Positions 25,883-34,192 of a stretch of 42,896 nt of DNA are shown here, piece after piece. Each line of letters opens with the position of its first letter. The stretch's first letter is position 1. Both the position numbers and the translations under genes were made by a program. The DNA comes from Acidobacteriota bacterium (lineage in GTDB: Bacteria > Acidobacteriota > Polarisedimenticolia > JACPZX01), in NCBI GenBank assembly GCA_016195325.1, contig JACPZX010000096.1, positions 1 through 42,896 on the forward strand. Direction: 5' to 3'. The notes beneath the pieces are model-generated. The model was given only the letters and a program-made list of their open reading frames with translations, searched no databases and was not told the DNA's origin.

Positions 25883-28743
25883 TTCAACGCCCCCACCTTG
25901 TACGCCTCGCCTGCCGGCGCGACGCGCATCTCGTGCTCGTGGACCAGGAGCCTCTCGTTGTTGTCCTCGGGGTGGGCCGCGCGGTACGGCCCCGTCAGCG
26001 CCTGCGACGATTCGTCCAGCTTGAAGCGCTCGTAGAGCACCTCGTGAGCCCTGGCGGCCACGTCGTCCCCCTTCCCGCGGTAGGCGAGCATGAGATTGTA
26101 GTGGGCCTGGAGGTCCTCGGGATCCACGGCGAGCGTCCGCTTCAAGGCGGCGATCGCGGCGTCGTATCTCCGGAGGAGGAAGTCGATCCGGCCGATCTGA
26201 TCCAGCACGACGCGATCGCGCGGGAAGGCGGCCGCGGCGCGGTCGAGGTGATCGAGGGCGTCTTCGTATTTCCCGGCGGCCTTCAGCGTGAGCGCGTAGA
26301 AGTAGTGCGCCTTCGGAAGGTCGGGGGCGAGGGCGAGTGCCTGTTCGAGCTCAGGGGCGGCGTGGCGGTGGTCCCCCTCCTCGACGAGCGCGCGCGCGAT
26401 GTTCACGTAACCGTCGACGTAATTCGGGTCGAGGGCGACGACGCGCCGGAAGGCCTCCTCGGCCCCCTTGTAGTCGCGCTGGAGCAGGAGACCGATGCCG
26501 TAGTCGTTGAAGCGCTCCCGCTCCGGAGGCGCCCCCTCGGGGCGGACGGCCGGAGTGAGGGGGGCGCGTCCCGCTCGCTCGACGGGGAGCGTCACCTGCG
26601 CCGCGCTGACCACGATCGTCGGGAGGTTCGGGATCTCCCTGACGGTCCCCGAGACATCCGACGTGTCGCCGTTGAAGACCCAGTTCCCGTCGTCGTAGTC
26701 GGCGGAGAGGTCGAACTTCGGCTGGCCCGGATCCCGGACGCCGGCGAACGACCACTGGGTGTTCCACCACGAGAACTTCCGGTAGTTCAGCCGGGCCGTG
26801 AGGGTCACGCGCTCTCCCACGTCCGACGGAATCGTCAGCCGGAAATGGACCGTGTCGGCCGCCCCCGGGGGGATGAGGCGCGCGTAGAGCACGGCGCGCG
26901 CCGACCAGGCGTTCCTCTTGTTGATCCTGTTCCCGTGCGCGTCGAGGAGGACCGATCGGTAGAAGTGCGCCTCCTTCTCCACGGGGCCGCGCCCTGCGTC
27001 CTCGATCCACCCGCTGTGGCCGATGACCCGACCCGTCTCGTCCTGCGCGACCAGCTCCGTCCACGTGTCGAAGGCGTCGACCGTTCCGCCCGGGAAGAAG
27101 TGGCCGATGTTGCGCGTCCGCACGACGACCTCGACCCTCACCGTCTCGCCGGGCCTGAGAGCGGGCGAGCGCGTGTCGAGAGGGGCGACGACGGGGCCGA
27201 GGCGGCGAGCCGGCCCTCCTCCTTCACCCGAGACCCCCTCCTCGCCGGGGAGCATCGTCTGCGCCACGGGCGCTTCCTCGGCGGGCGCGGCCGCGGGCGC
27301 CGCCCCGTCCGCGGGCGCGGCGCGGCCGTCCTGCTCCTCCCGCAGCCCGAAGACGTCGACGGTGATTGCCCCGGAGGTGAGGAAGTTCTTCACCGCCTCG
27401 AACTGGTTGATGTCCTTGTTCACGAAGGGGAGCGCGGTGTTCGCGCCGGGGAAGCGGTGCGAGTGGATTTTGCCGTCGACGTTGCCGGCGTCGCCGCTCG
27501 TGACGAGGGGCATGTGGCACGAGCCGCACTTCTTTGCTTCCGGGGGGTAGTAAAAGGCTCTGGCCCCCTGCATCGACACGCCGCTCTGCTGCCAGGCGTC
27601 GTAGTCGTTGAAGCCGCGGAACCAGCGGTAGTGATTGACGGGGGCGTCGAGGTGGACCTTGTGGCACGACGAGCAGAACTCGGGAGTCTGCTGCCGGTGG
27701 AACGCCTTGAGGAGGGTCGCCTTGTGCGGCGCGGGGTCTAGCTTCACCGCCTGATCGTGGGCGAACCTCAGGATCGGGTTCTCGCTCGCGACGAGGCGGT
27801 GCATCTCGGGGTACTCGATCGTGTACCCCCCCTGGCCCATCGTGCTGTCGACGTGGACGACGCTGTGGCAGGCCATGCAGCCGATCCCCGCCTGCGCCTC
27901 GGGGGTGTGGATCTGCTCGCGGATCGGCGTGTCCATCCGACCGGTGAAGAGGATGGCCATGTCGTGGCAGCCGCCGCACCACTTGGAGGGTTTCGTGCCG
28001 ACGACGTCCTGCATGTACTCGATCGACTTGCGGTACCACTGGTTGTTGAACGACGAGAAGTGGTGCGCCGATCCCTCCCACTGCGCGACGATGTCCGGGT
28101 GGCACCCCTTGTTGCCGCACGACTTCGACTCGAGGAAGAAGTCGGAGGGGATGAGCCGGTCGCCGACGGTGCGGACGGACGACGGGAAGAACGGTGTCCC
28201 GTCCCCCGCCCCCTCGAGCCCCGGCGTCGCGGGCGGGAGGACCGGGTTCTCGATGCGGGAGGATTTCGGCGGGAAGGCCCGGTCGTACCCGCGCATGCCG
28301 ATCGGGAGGGCAATCGCGAGGGCGACGAACACGAGAGAGCGCGCCGCGACGGGCGACAGCCTTCCCGACATTCTCATGGACTCGCGCGCGAAGAGCGCTG
28401 CCGCGCCGGCGATGAAGGCGGCGATGTGGAGGACGAGCGCCCATCGGTACGGCGTGGCCGTGCCGTACCAGGTCAGGTAGACGCCCGTCAGCGCAACGAG
28501 GGCGGCGCAGCCTTGAAAGACCCGCGTCAGGGCGCCCGCGAGTCCGGTCCCGAAGCCTGCGACCAGCACCTGCCACGCGCGCCAGAGCATCCAGACGGCG
28601 AGCGGGATGCCGGCCGCGACGTGAAGGAATACGTTGGCGTGGTAGAAGATCGTGGCGGCGTCTGTCGACGCGAGGTAGGACGCGTTGGCGATCTCGGCGC
28701 CGAGCAGGAGCAGGAGGATCCGGTTCGGCCTGGTCTCGCTCAC
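25879..28743 (-). CDS. Membrane-anchored pentahaem c-type cytochrome with C-terminal TPR repeats
   Basis: 954 residues in four parts. Residues 1-150 hold about four membrane helices, with His residues inside them (H35, H41, H106) that might bind haem b. Residues 200-420 carry five haem c sites: one CX4CH (209-215) and four CxxCH (256-260, 289-293, 357-361, 406-410), plus many extra His for axial ligation, as in cytochrome c554-like proteins. A linker rich in Ala/Pro/Glu and a beta-rich domain follow, then TPR repeats (about 750-900). It likely passes electrons from the membrane to periplasmic partners while the TPRs bind a protein such as the coupled CRTAC1 lipoprotein. Start is GTG with a promoter immediately upstream, so the mRNA may be leaderless. 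Confidence 0.9.
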   Translation of the reverse strand: MSETRPNRILLLLLGAEIANASYLASTDAATIFYHANVFLHVAAGIPLAVWMLWRAWQVLVAGFGTGLAGALTRVFQGCAALVALTGVYLTWYGTATPYRWALVLHIAAFIAGAAALFARESMRMSGRLSPVAARSLVFVALAIALPIGMRGYDRAFPPKSSRIENPVLPPATPGLEGAGDGTPFFPSSVRTVGDRLIPSDFFLESKSCGNKGCHPDIVAQWEGSAHHFSSFNNQWYRKSIEYMQDVVGTKPSKWCGGCHDMAILFTGRMDTPIREQIHTPEAQAGIGCMACHSVVHVDSTMGQGGYTIEYPEMHRLVASENPILRFAHDQAVKLDPAPHKATLLKAFHRQQTPEFCSSCHKVHLDAPVNHYRWFRGFNDYDAWQQSGVSMQGARAFYYPPEAKKCGSCHMPLVTSGDAGNVDGKIHSHRFPGANTALPFVNKDINQFEAVKNFLTSGAITVDVFGLREEQDGRAAPADGAAPAAAPAEEAPVAQTMLPGEEGVSGEGGGPARRLGPVVAPLDTRSPALRPGETVRVEVVVRTRNIGHFFPGGTVDAFDTWTELVAQDETGRVIGHSGWIEDAGRGPVEKEAHFYRSVLLDAHGNRINKRNAWSARAVLYARLIPPGAADTVHFRLTIPSDVGERVTLTARLNYRKFSWWNTQWSFAGVRDPGQPKFDLSADYDDGNWVFNGDTSDVSGTVREIPNLPTIVVSAAQVTLPVERAGRAPLTPAVRPEGAPPERERFNDYGIGLLLQRDYKGAEEAFRRVVALDPNYVDGYVNIARALVEEGDHRHAAPELEQALALAPDLPKAHYFYALTLKAAGKYEDALDHLDRAAAAFPRDRVVLDQIGRIDFLLRRYDAAIAALKRTLAVDPEDLQAHYNLMLAYRGKGDDVAARAHEVLYERFKLDESSQALTGPYRAAHPEDNNERLLVHEHEMRVAPAGEAYKVGALK

Positions 28744-28749
28744 GCGGGC

Positions 28750-28778
28750 ATCTTACGAGCGGCCTCCCGGCGCGACAA
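28750..28778 (-). promoter_or_regulatory. Promoter for the cytochrome-TPR / CRTAC1 operon
   Basis: On the minus strand TTGTCG (28773-28778) and TAAGAT (28750-28755) are separated by 17 bases. Only six bases lie between the -10 box and the GTG at 28743, so the transcript should begin at or next to the start codon. Confidence 0.55.
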
Positions 28779-28968
28779 GTGCGGGGGCCGGAATATGTTC
28801 TATGACCCTCGCCGCTTCATGCTTATGAGCCAGCGGCCGGTCGATCTTGGCGGATCGCTGGAGTAGACTCCGGATCCCCGGCGCGGCGCCCCACCCCTCG
28901 CGAGGCCCGGAAGAGCGGTTCGCCCGAGAGTGGCGTCCGCGCGCCCGCACGAACGATGGAGGACGCGA

Positions 28969-29730
28969 ATGACGAGAGTCGGATCGCATCTGTGGCGCTG
29001 GTCGGTCGTGATGATGTGTCTTGCGCTCGGCGCGCTGGCGGCCGCGGAGGCCCCCGCGTACGCCAAGGAGAAGAAGGGCGATTCCGAGGAGGCCGCCTCC
29101 CCGGCGGTCCTGACGATCAACGGCGAGGAGGTCTCGAAGGCCGACTTCGACGAGATGGTCAAGGGGAGCGAGCGTTTCTTCGATCTCACCAACCAGGCTG
29201 TGCGCGACAGGCTTCACGGCGCGCCGCTTCCCGAGTACCTCTTCAAGGAAGAGATTCTGAAGATCCGGGCCATCTCCCAGGCGAACAAGGACTCGCTCGC
29301 CGCGATGAAGGCCGCGGCGGACGACGCCCTCGCGAAGATCCAGTCCGGCACCGACTTCTCCGAGGTGGCCAAGACGGCGTCGCAGGATCAGGCGACCGCG
29401 CCGAACGGCGGGATGATGCAGGGGCAGGAGTTCTTCAAGCTGGTCCCTCCCTTCAACCGCTACGCCCTCTCGATGAAGCAGGGGGAGGTGAAGGGCCCCA
29501 TCCTCACCGTCTTCGGGTATCACATCCTCAAGGTCGAGAAGATCTACCCGCCGATGGAGGGGAAGCCGAAGCGCGTCGACATCCGGCACATCCTCATCAA
29601 GTTCCCGAGCGCGGGCCCCGATTTCCGGCAGAAGGTCGAGGAGGCCGCGAGCTCGGCCAAGGTCGAGGTGGTCGACAAGTCCTATTGCAAGAAGCTCCCG
29701 TCGTTCTGTGAAGGGGGCGCGGGACTGTGA
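28969..29730 (+). CDS. Periplasmic parvulin-type peptidyl-prolyl isomerase
   Basis: 253 residues with an export signal (VVMMCLALGALAAAEAPAYA). After a SurA/PrsA-like N-terminal region (VLTINGEEVSKADFDEMV), the rotamase core spans about residues 110-200: ALAKIQSGTDFSEVAK, the NGGMMQ glycine turn, and GPILTVFGYHILKVEK. The C-terminus begins what looks like a second domain (VDIRHILIKFP) but is cut short and ends with two cysteines (CKKLPSFC). Assistance in folding periplasmic or outer-membrane proteins is expected. GGAGG lies before the ATG at 28969, and an upstream ATG-less extension looks non-coding. It overlaps the next gene by four bases (GTGA). The 28744-28968 gap holds the divergent promoter and no gene that I can see. 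Confidence 0.85.
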   Translation: MTRVGSHLWRWSVVMMCLALGALAAAEAPAYAKEKKGDSEEAASPAVLTINGEEVSKADFDEMVKGSERFFDLTNQAVRDRLHGAPLPEYLFKEEILKIRAISQANKDSLAAMKAAADDALAKIQSGTDFSEVAKTASQDQATAPNGGMMQGQEFFKLVPPFNRYALSMKQGEVKGPILTVFGYHILKVEKIYPPMEGKPKRVDIRHILIKFPSAGPDFRQKVEEAASSAKVEVVDKSYCKKLPSFCEGGAGL

Positions 29731-30305
29731 ATCGGGCGCGCCTCCGGGCCTGTCTCGCCGTGACCGCCGCGAGCCTCACTCTCGCGGCGGCGGAGGGCGC
29801 CCCGCAGAGAGCGCCCGCGAAGGCGGCGGCCGAAGGGTTCGCGTTCGACGTCCCGGCCATCGACGGCGGCAAGATCACCCAGGGGGAGTTCCGCGGAAGA
29901 ATCCTCGTGGTCGACGTCTGGGGAACGTGGTGCGGTCCGTGCCGCCAGATCATCCCGCACCTCGTCGCCATCTACAACAAGTACCGGGCGAGGGGGGTGG
30001 AGGTCGTTGGCATCAGCGCCGAGCCGGGCACCGACTACGCGACCGCCGTGCGCCGCGTCCAGGACTTCGCCCGCGAGATGGGGATCACCTACCGTCTCGG
30101 GATGCTGAACGAGGAGGCGTACGACGCGATCCAGAAGGTGATGCACTACGACGGCGATCACTTCACGGTCCCCACCACGCTCATCCTCGATCGAGACGGG
30201 TCGGTCATCGCGAGATATCCCGGCTACTTCACCGGCCAGGAAAAAGAGATCGCCGAGATGCTCGACCAGCGCCTTCGCAAGGAGGCGAAGAGCCCGGTCC
30301 CCTGA
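29727..30305 (+). CDS. TlpA/ResA-like thiol-disulfide oxidoreductase
   Basis: 192 residues with a signal peptide (to about residue 24) and a thioredoxin fold. The active site is WCGPC (C69, C72), and the cis-proline strand is TVPTTLIL. The insert between them (GVEVVGISAEPGTDYATAV) is typical of TlpA/ResA proteins, which reduce apocytochrome c or other periplasmic thiols. That is relevant to the pentahaem cytochrome encoded divergently. The GTG start overlaps the parvulin stop. The protein resembles the fragment at base 1 in type, though the two are not adjacent copies. Confidence 0.9.
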   Translation: MNRARLRACLAVTAASLTLAAAEGAPQRAPAKAAAEGFAFDVPAIDGGKITQGEFRGRILVVDVWGTWCGPCRQIIPHLVAIYNKYRARGVEVVGISAEPGTDYATAVRRVQDFAREMGITYRLGMLNEEAYDAIQKVMHYDGDHFTVPTTLILDRDGSVIARYPGYFTGQEKEIAEMLDQRLRKEAKSPVP

Positions 30306-31636
30306 GCCCCGCGAGAGACGACCTCCCCGATCGCGTCCGGGCTTTTCTCGAGCGGCGCGGCGCCCCCGCGTCCAGCCTCCTCCTGGCCGAGCGTTTCCTC
30401 AAGCTCCTCCCCGCGAGCGAACCCCTCGCTGCGCGCCTCCTCGCCCCGGTGCTCGTCCCGGCCGGCCTCGTCCACATCGAGGGGACCGGATGGTGGCTCG
30501 GGCACGACGGCGCCGCCTCCGCTCCCACGCCGCGGCCGATCGCCGGCGCCGCGGGCCCGCCGCGAGCGGGCGAGGAAGCGTCGTTCGCTCTCGTGGACCT
30601 GGATGCCGGCCCTCTCGATGCGACGACCGAGGCCGACTGGGACGCCGTTTCGTCCGTGCTCGCCGGCAACGAGCTCGTCCTTTTCGATCCGCGCCGCGAG
30701 GCCCCGTGGATTCTGGCCGGCCTGGCGCGACGAAACCTTCCCGGGCCCCGCGCGGTGCGATCCCTCGCGCCGGCGGTGCGGGGGCGCGCAAGGATTCCTC
30801 GAGGGAGCGATCTCGAGGGGATTTGCCGCGCTCTCGGGGCGCCGTACCGCGAGGGGGAGAGCGCGCACGACGCGGCGCGCAACGTCGCCGCGTGCCTGCG
30901 GATCGCGGAGGAGAGCCGCCCGGCGGTGGCCGTCCCCGGATCCGAGGCGCTCGCGGGCGCGCGCGTCCTCACCCCGGCATTTCTCGATTCGGTGCCCGAG
31001 AGGCCGGGGGTCTACAGGTTCTTCGACAACGAGGGCGGACTGCTCTACGTCGGCAAGGCGGCGAACCTGAGGCGCCGGCTCCGCGCCCACGCCGCCGCGG
31101 CATCCGCGGGGCGGACCCCGCGGAAGGGGACGCCCGCTCTCGCGCGGCTCGCGCGCGTGGAGCTCGAAGTCAGCGGCTCGGAGCTTCAGGCGCTCCTCGA
31201 GGAGGCCCGCGCGATCCGGCGCGAGCGCCCGCGGGACAATGTCCAGCGCGAGGTGCACGAACGGGGAAGGACCTACGCCCCCTCGCGCCGCGTCGCCCTC
31301 ATCTTCGAGTCGGAGACGCGGGGAGTGGTCATCGCCCTGTTCGTCGACGGCGGCGCGTTCGAGGCGGCCGTCCGGCTCGGGCCGAGGGGGGGAGGCGTCT
31401 TGAGGGCGAAGGCGATCCTGTCGCGCCTCTTCCGTCCGGGGCGCCGCGCGGCGCGGCGAAGCGACCCGGGATCACGCGAGGGCGAGGTGCTTCGATCCTG
31501 GCTCGCGCGTCACGGCGACTCGGTGACGCGCGTGGATCTCGATTCCGCGACCGGCGCGGCGGGAGCGCTGGCGAGAGTGCGCGCCGCGGCGGAGTCGGTT
31601 CGCCGCGGAGAGGGAGGGCCGGCGCTGCATCGATGA
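30302..31636 (+). CDS. GIY-YIG nuclease with degenerate DEDD exonuclease-like domain
   Basis: About 444 residues. The C-terminal third is a GIY-YIG domain of the UvrC/Cho type: PGVYRFFDNEGGLLYVGKA, NLRRRLRAH and the SELQALLEEA glutamate, all apparently intact. Residues about 93-205 align in pattern with the DNA polymerase III epsilon exonuclease seen in fused Exo-GIY-YIG proteins, but the motifs are altered: D-L-D replaces the D-x-E of Exo I, and HDAARN replaces the H-x4-D of Exo III (Asp to Asn, N194). The exonuclease is probably inactive. The start is unclear: the frame is open well into tlpA with no ATG/GTG/TTG near, so CTG 30302 is used; an AAGGAGG at 30279-30285 is a little far upstream. 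Repair or nucleic-acid cleavage is expected. Confidence 0.72.
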   Translation: MSPARDDLPDRVRAFLERRGAPASSLLLAERFLKLLPASEPLAARLLAPVLVPAGLVHIEGTGWWLGHDGAASAPTPRPIAGAAGPPRAGEEASFALVDLDAGPLDATTEADWDAVSSVLAGNELVLFDPRREAPWILAGLARRNLPGPRAVRSLAPAVRGRARIPRGSDLEGICRALGAPYREGESAHDAARNVAACLRIAEESRPAVAVPGSEALAGARVLTPAFLDSVPERPGVYRFFDNEGGLLYVGKAANLRRRLRAHAAAASAGRTPRKGTPALARLARVELEVSGSELQALLEEARAIRRERPRDNVQREVHERGRTYAPSRRVALIFESETRGVVIALFVDGGAFEAAVRLGPRGGGVLRAKAILSRLFRPGRRAARRSDPGSREGEVLRSWLARHGDSVTRVDLDSATGAAGALARVRAAAESVRRGEGGPALHR

Positions 31637-31655
31637 CGCGCGGGCGCCGGCGCCG

Positions 31656-33011
31656 TCACGCGCCGATCACGGCCATGGGCTCGCGGGCCTGAGGGTGCGT
31701 CGAGAGGGACGGATCCCCGGATATCGAGTGACCGCGCGCCGTCGGGCACTGGACGAGGTCCTTCGTGAAGACGAGATCGAGCGTCCAGTCGATCGCCACG
31801 CGGATCTTGCGCTCGAGGCGCGGAAGCTTCGAGAGGTAGATCGTCCGCCACATCCACCAGGCGAGAAAGCCCGAGAAGTTCACCCCGAGAATGCTCGCGA
31901 CGCCGCTGCGCCGCCCGATCGCGGCGAGCTGGCCGATGGTTCTGAAGACGAACGGCCTCTTGCGCCCCCCGCGGATCGCCGCGGCGATGTTGCGGGCGAG
32001 GATCTTTCCCTGGCGCGAGGCGTGCTGCGCCGTGGGCGGGCACGAGCCGCCCGTCGTCCGGTCGGGAACGACCGCGCAGTCGCCGAGGGCCCACACCCCC
32101 GGATGCCCGGGCACCTCCAGGAACTCGTTCGCGACCACGCGCCCGCGCTCCTTCGCAAGCGGCAGAGGGGCGAGAAGAGGGTTGGGGGAGGTCCCCGCGG
32201 TCCAGACGAGCGTGCGCGTCGCGATGAGCGTGCCATCGCCGAGGCGCACGCCGTCGCTCTCGAAGGCCTGGACGCGCGTGCCGAGGCGCATCTCGACGCC
32301 CCGGGCCGAGAGCTTCTCGAGAGCGTAGGCGCCGAGCTTGCGCGAGAGCTCCGGCAGGATTCCATCCCCGGCGTGGACCAGGACCATCCGCACGTCCGTC
32401 TCCCGGAGATTCGGGTAGAACTTCAGCGCGTCGCGGACGAAGTCGTTGATCGCGGCCACCGTCTCGACGCCGGCGAAGCCGCCGCCGGCCACGACGAAGG
32501 TCATCATGCGCCGCCTCACGTCGGGGCAGCACTCGAAATCGGCCTCCTCGAGGTTTTCGATCAGCCGGTTGCGGAGCGCGATCGCGTCCCCCAGCGATTT
32601 CATCGTGAGGGCGCGCTCTTCGAGACCCGGGAGCCCGTAGAAGTTCGTGACGCCCCCGAGAGCGAGGACCAGGTGATCGAAGGGGAGGGTGTGCGGGTGC
32701 TGCTCCGTGGCCTCCGGGCCGTGGCTCACCTGCACCTCGCGCCCTTCGAGATCGATCGAGAGGACGCGGCCGTGGAAGAACGAGGCCCGCGTCAGGAGCT
32801 TTCGGATGGGATTGACGATGTGGGTGAGATCGAGATCCGAGGCCGCGACCTCGTGGAGCATCGGCGTGAAGAGGAAGAAGTTCTCCCTGTTGACGAGCGT
32901 GATCTCCACCGAGGCGTCCCGGCCCAGCGCTCTCTCGAGCTCCATCGCCGCGTAGACGCCCGCGAACCCGCCGCCGAGCACGACGACGCGCGTCTTCCGT
33001 TCTTCGGCCAT
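31656..33011 (-). CDS. Type II NADH dehydrogenase-like NAD(P)/FAD oxidoreductase
   Basis: A 451-residue flavoprotein of the NDH-2 family, which passes electrons from NADH to quinone without pumping protons. Landmarks are the FAD motif VVVLGGGFAGVYAAME at the N-terminus, NRENFFLFTPMLHEVA, the NADH motif VVAGGGFAGVETVAAI, and GVWALGDCA. The last 90 residues contain an amphipathic/aromatic segment (GFLAWWMWRTIYL) of the kind that docks NDH-2 on the membrane. A GGGGGAGG ribosome site precedes the ATG. The organism also has complex I (nuoA at 42414), so two NADH entry points coexist. Confidence 0.92.
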   Translation of the reverse strand: MAEERKTRVVVLGGGFAGVYAAMELERALGRDASVEITLVNRENFFLFTPMLHEVAASDLDLTHIVNPIRKLLTRASFFHGRVLSIDLEGREVQVSHGPEATEQHPHTLPFDHLVLALGGVTNFYGLPGLEERALTMKSLGDAIALRNRLIENLEEADFECCPDVRRRMMTFVVAGGGFAGVETVAAINDFVRDALKFYPNLRETDVRMVLVHAGDGILPELSRKLGAYALEKLSARGVEMRLGTRVQAFESDGVRLGDGTLIATRTLVWTAGTSPNPLLAPLPLAKERGRVVANEFLEVPGHPGVWALGDCAVVPDRTTGGSCPPTAQHASRQGKILARNIAAAIRGGRKRPFVFRTIGQLAAIGRRSGVASILGVNFSGFLAWWMWRTIYLSKLPRLERKIRVAIDWTLDLVFTKDLVQCPTARGHSISGDPSLSTHPQAREPMAVIGA

Positions 33012-33149
33012 CCCGCCACCTCCCCCTGGGACACGATCTCTCGATCTCTCCGGTTCGATGCTCGCCGGGGTGCGCGCGTTTCAGCCGGCAGGTCCGTGCG
33101 GCGGGCCCCGGAGGCGTGTAGACTCGCGCGCGGTGTCGGGAGCTGACCC

Positions 33150-33545
33150 ATGTCGACGGATTCGGGAAGCGCGGGGCGGGTCGTGGCGGTCGTGTCGGAT
33201 CTCTTCTTCAAGAGCAAGATCCGCGAGACCGCGGCGCAGGCCGGGGTGCCCCTCGCCTTCGCCTCGACCGGTGACGACCTCGCGCGCGAGCTCGGCGCGG
33301 GGGATGTCACGCTCGTGGTGATCGACCTCGGCATCCGGACGATGGAGGCGGCCTCCGCGATCGAGGCGGCCGTGAAACACCCCGGCATCCGCACCGTCGG
33401 CTACGTCTCTCACGTCGACGACGGGGCGCAATCGAAGGCGCGCGCGGCGGGCTGCGAGCTGATCCTGGCCAAGTCCGCATTCTCGAAGGATCTGCCCCGC
33501 ATTCTCACCCGGGGCGCGGCCCCGGGCGACAGGAGGACAGGATGA
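33150..33545 (+). CDS. Small receiver-like protein
   Basis: 131 residues that look like a lone CheY/receiver fold. Strand 1 (VVAVVSDLFF) has only one acidic residue (D17) where receivers normally have two; the phospho-acceptor position is kept (D59 in VVIDLG), as are S87 and K108 in ILAKS. It may therefore be phosphorylated poorly or not at all, like other degenerate receivers. The end is short and basic. Its stop overlaps the start of the outer-membrane barrel gene by four bases (ATGA), an unexpected pairing. GGGAG precedes the ATG. Confidence 0.75.
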   Translation: MSTDSGSAGRVVAVVSDLFFKSKIRETAAQAGVPLAFASTGDDLARELGAGDVTLVVIDLGIRTMEAASAIEAAVKHPGIRTVGYVSHVDDGAQSKARAAGCELILAKSAFSKDLPRILTRGAAPGDRRTG

Positions 33546-34189
33546 CAGGAGCCAGGTCGGCTGGTTTCTTGACGGTGTCGATCGCGCTGGCCGCTCTGGC
33601 GGGCGGCGCGCTGGCGGCGCCCTACTCCACGCCCCACTCAGGAAGGGCGGGGCACGGCGAGCTGCTCTTCGGCCTCGGATCGATGACGAGCGACAGCGCC
33701 CGGCTCGACCCCAACCAGACGCTCGACGCCGGGGACGGGACGACCTTCGACGTCCGCTTCCAATTCCACTTCAACGACAACATCGGGATCCAGATCGACG
33801 CGATGGGGGAGCGCGAGAGCACGACGCTTCGCGAGTTCGGGTTCCTTCCGGACAAGCAGGACACGTCCACCGGATTCCTGTTCGCGAACTTCCTCTTCGA
33901 TTTCGTCCCCTCGCCCGTCACCCCCTACGTGGCCGTGGGGGTCGGCAGCTTCAGCCACCGAGGCTTGACCTTCTTCGATCTCAACAACTGCATCGCGCCG
34001 AACATCTGCGCGGTCGTCACGACGCGGGAGAGCGGCTCCGCCTTCGACGCCGCCTTCGGGTTCGAGGGGCACTCGCGCGGCCCGCTCTGCTGGGCGGCCG
34101 AGGCGAAGTACATCTACTACGAGTTCTCGAACTTTCAGGAGTCGTGGAACCGCTACCAGTTCTCGGGGCACCTGGGCTTCAGGTTCTGA
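33542..34189 (+). CDS. Outer-membrane beta-barrel protein (OmpW/OmpA-barrel-like)
   Basis: 215 residues with a signal peptide ending GGALAAP. The mature part alternates hydrophobic and polar residues in about eight strands, for example FDVRFQFHFNDNIGIQIDA and STGFLFANFLFDF, and ends in the terminal-strand signature GHLGFRF with a C-terminal Phe recognised by the BAM machinery. No enzymatic motif is visible. A pair of cysteines (about 151 and 157) could form a loop disulfide. It is translationally coupled to the receiver-like gene and converges on dusB three bases later. Confidence 0.82.
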   Translation: MTGARSAGFLTVSIALAALAGGALAAPYSTPHSGRAGHGELLFGLGSMTSDSARLDPNQTLDAGDGTTFDVRFQFHFNDNIGIQIDAMGERESTTLREFGFLPDKQDTSTGFLFANFLFDFVPSPVTPYVAVGVGSFSHRGLTFFDLNNCIAPNICAVVTTRESGSAFDAAFGFEGHSRGPLCWAAEAKYIYYEFSNFQESWNRYQFSGHLGFRF

Positions 34190-34192
34190 GCG

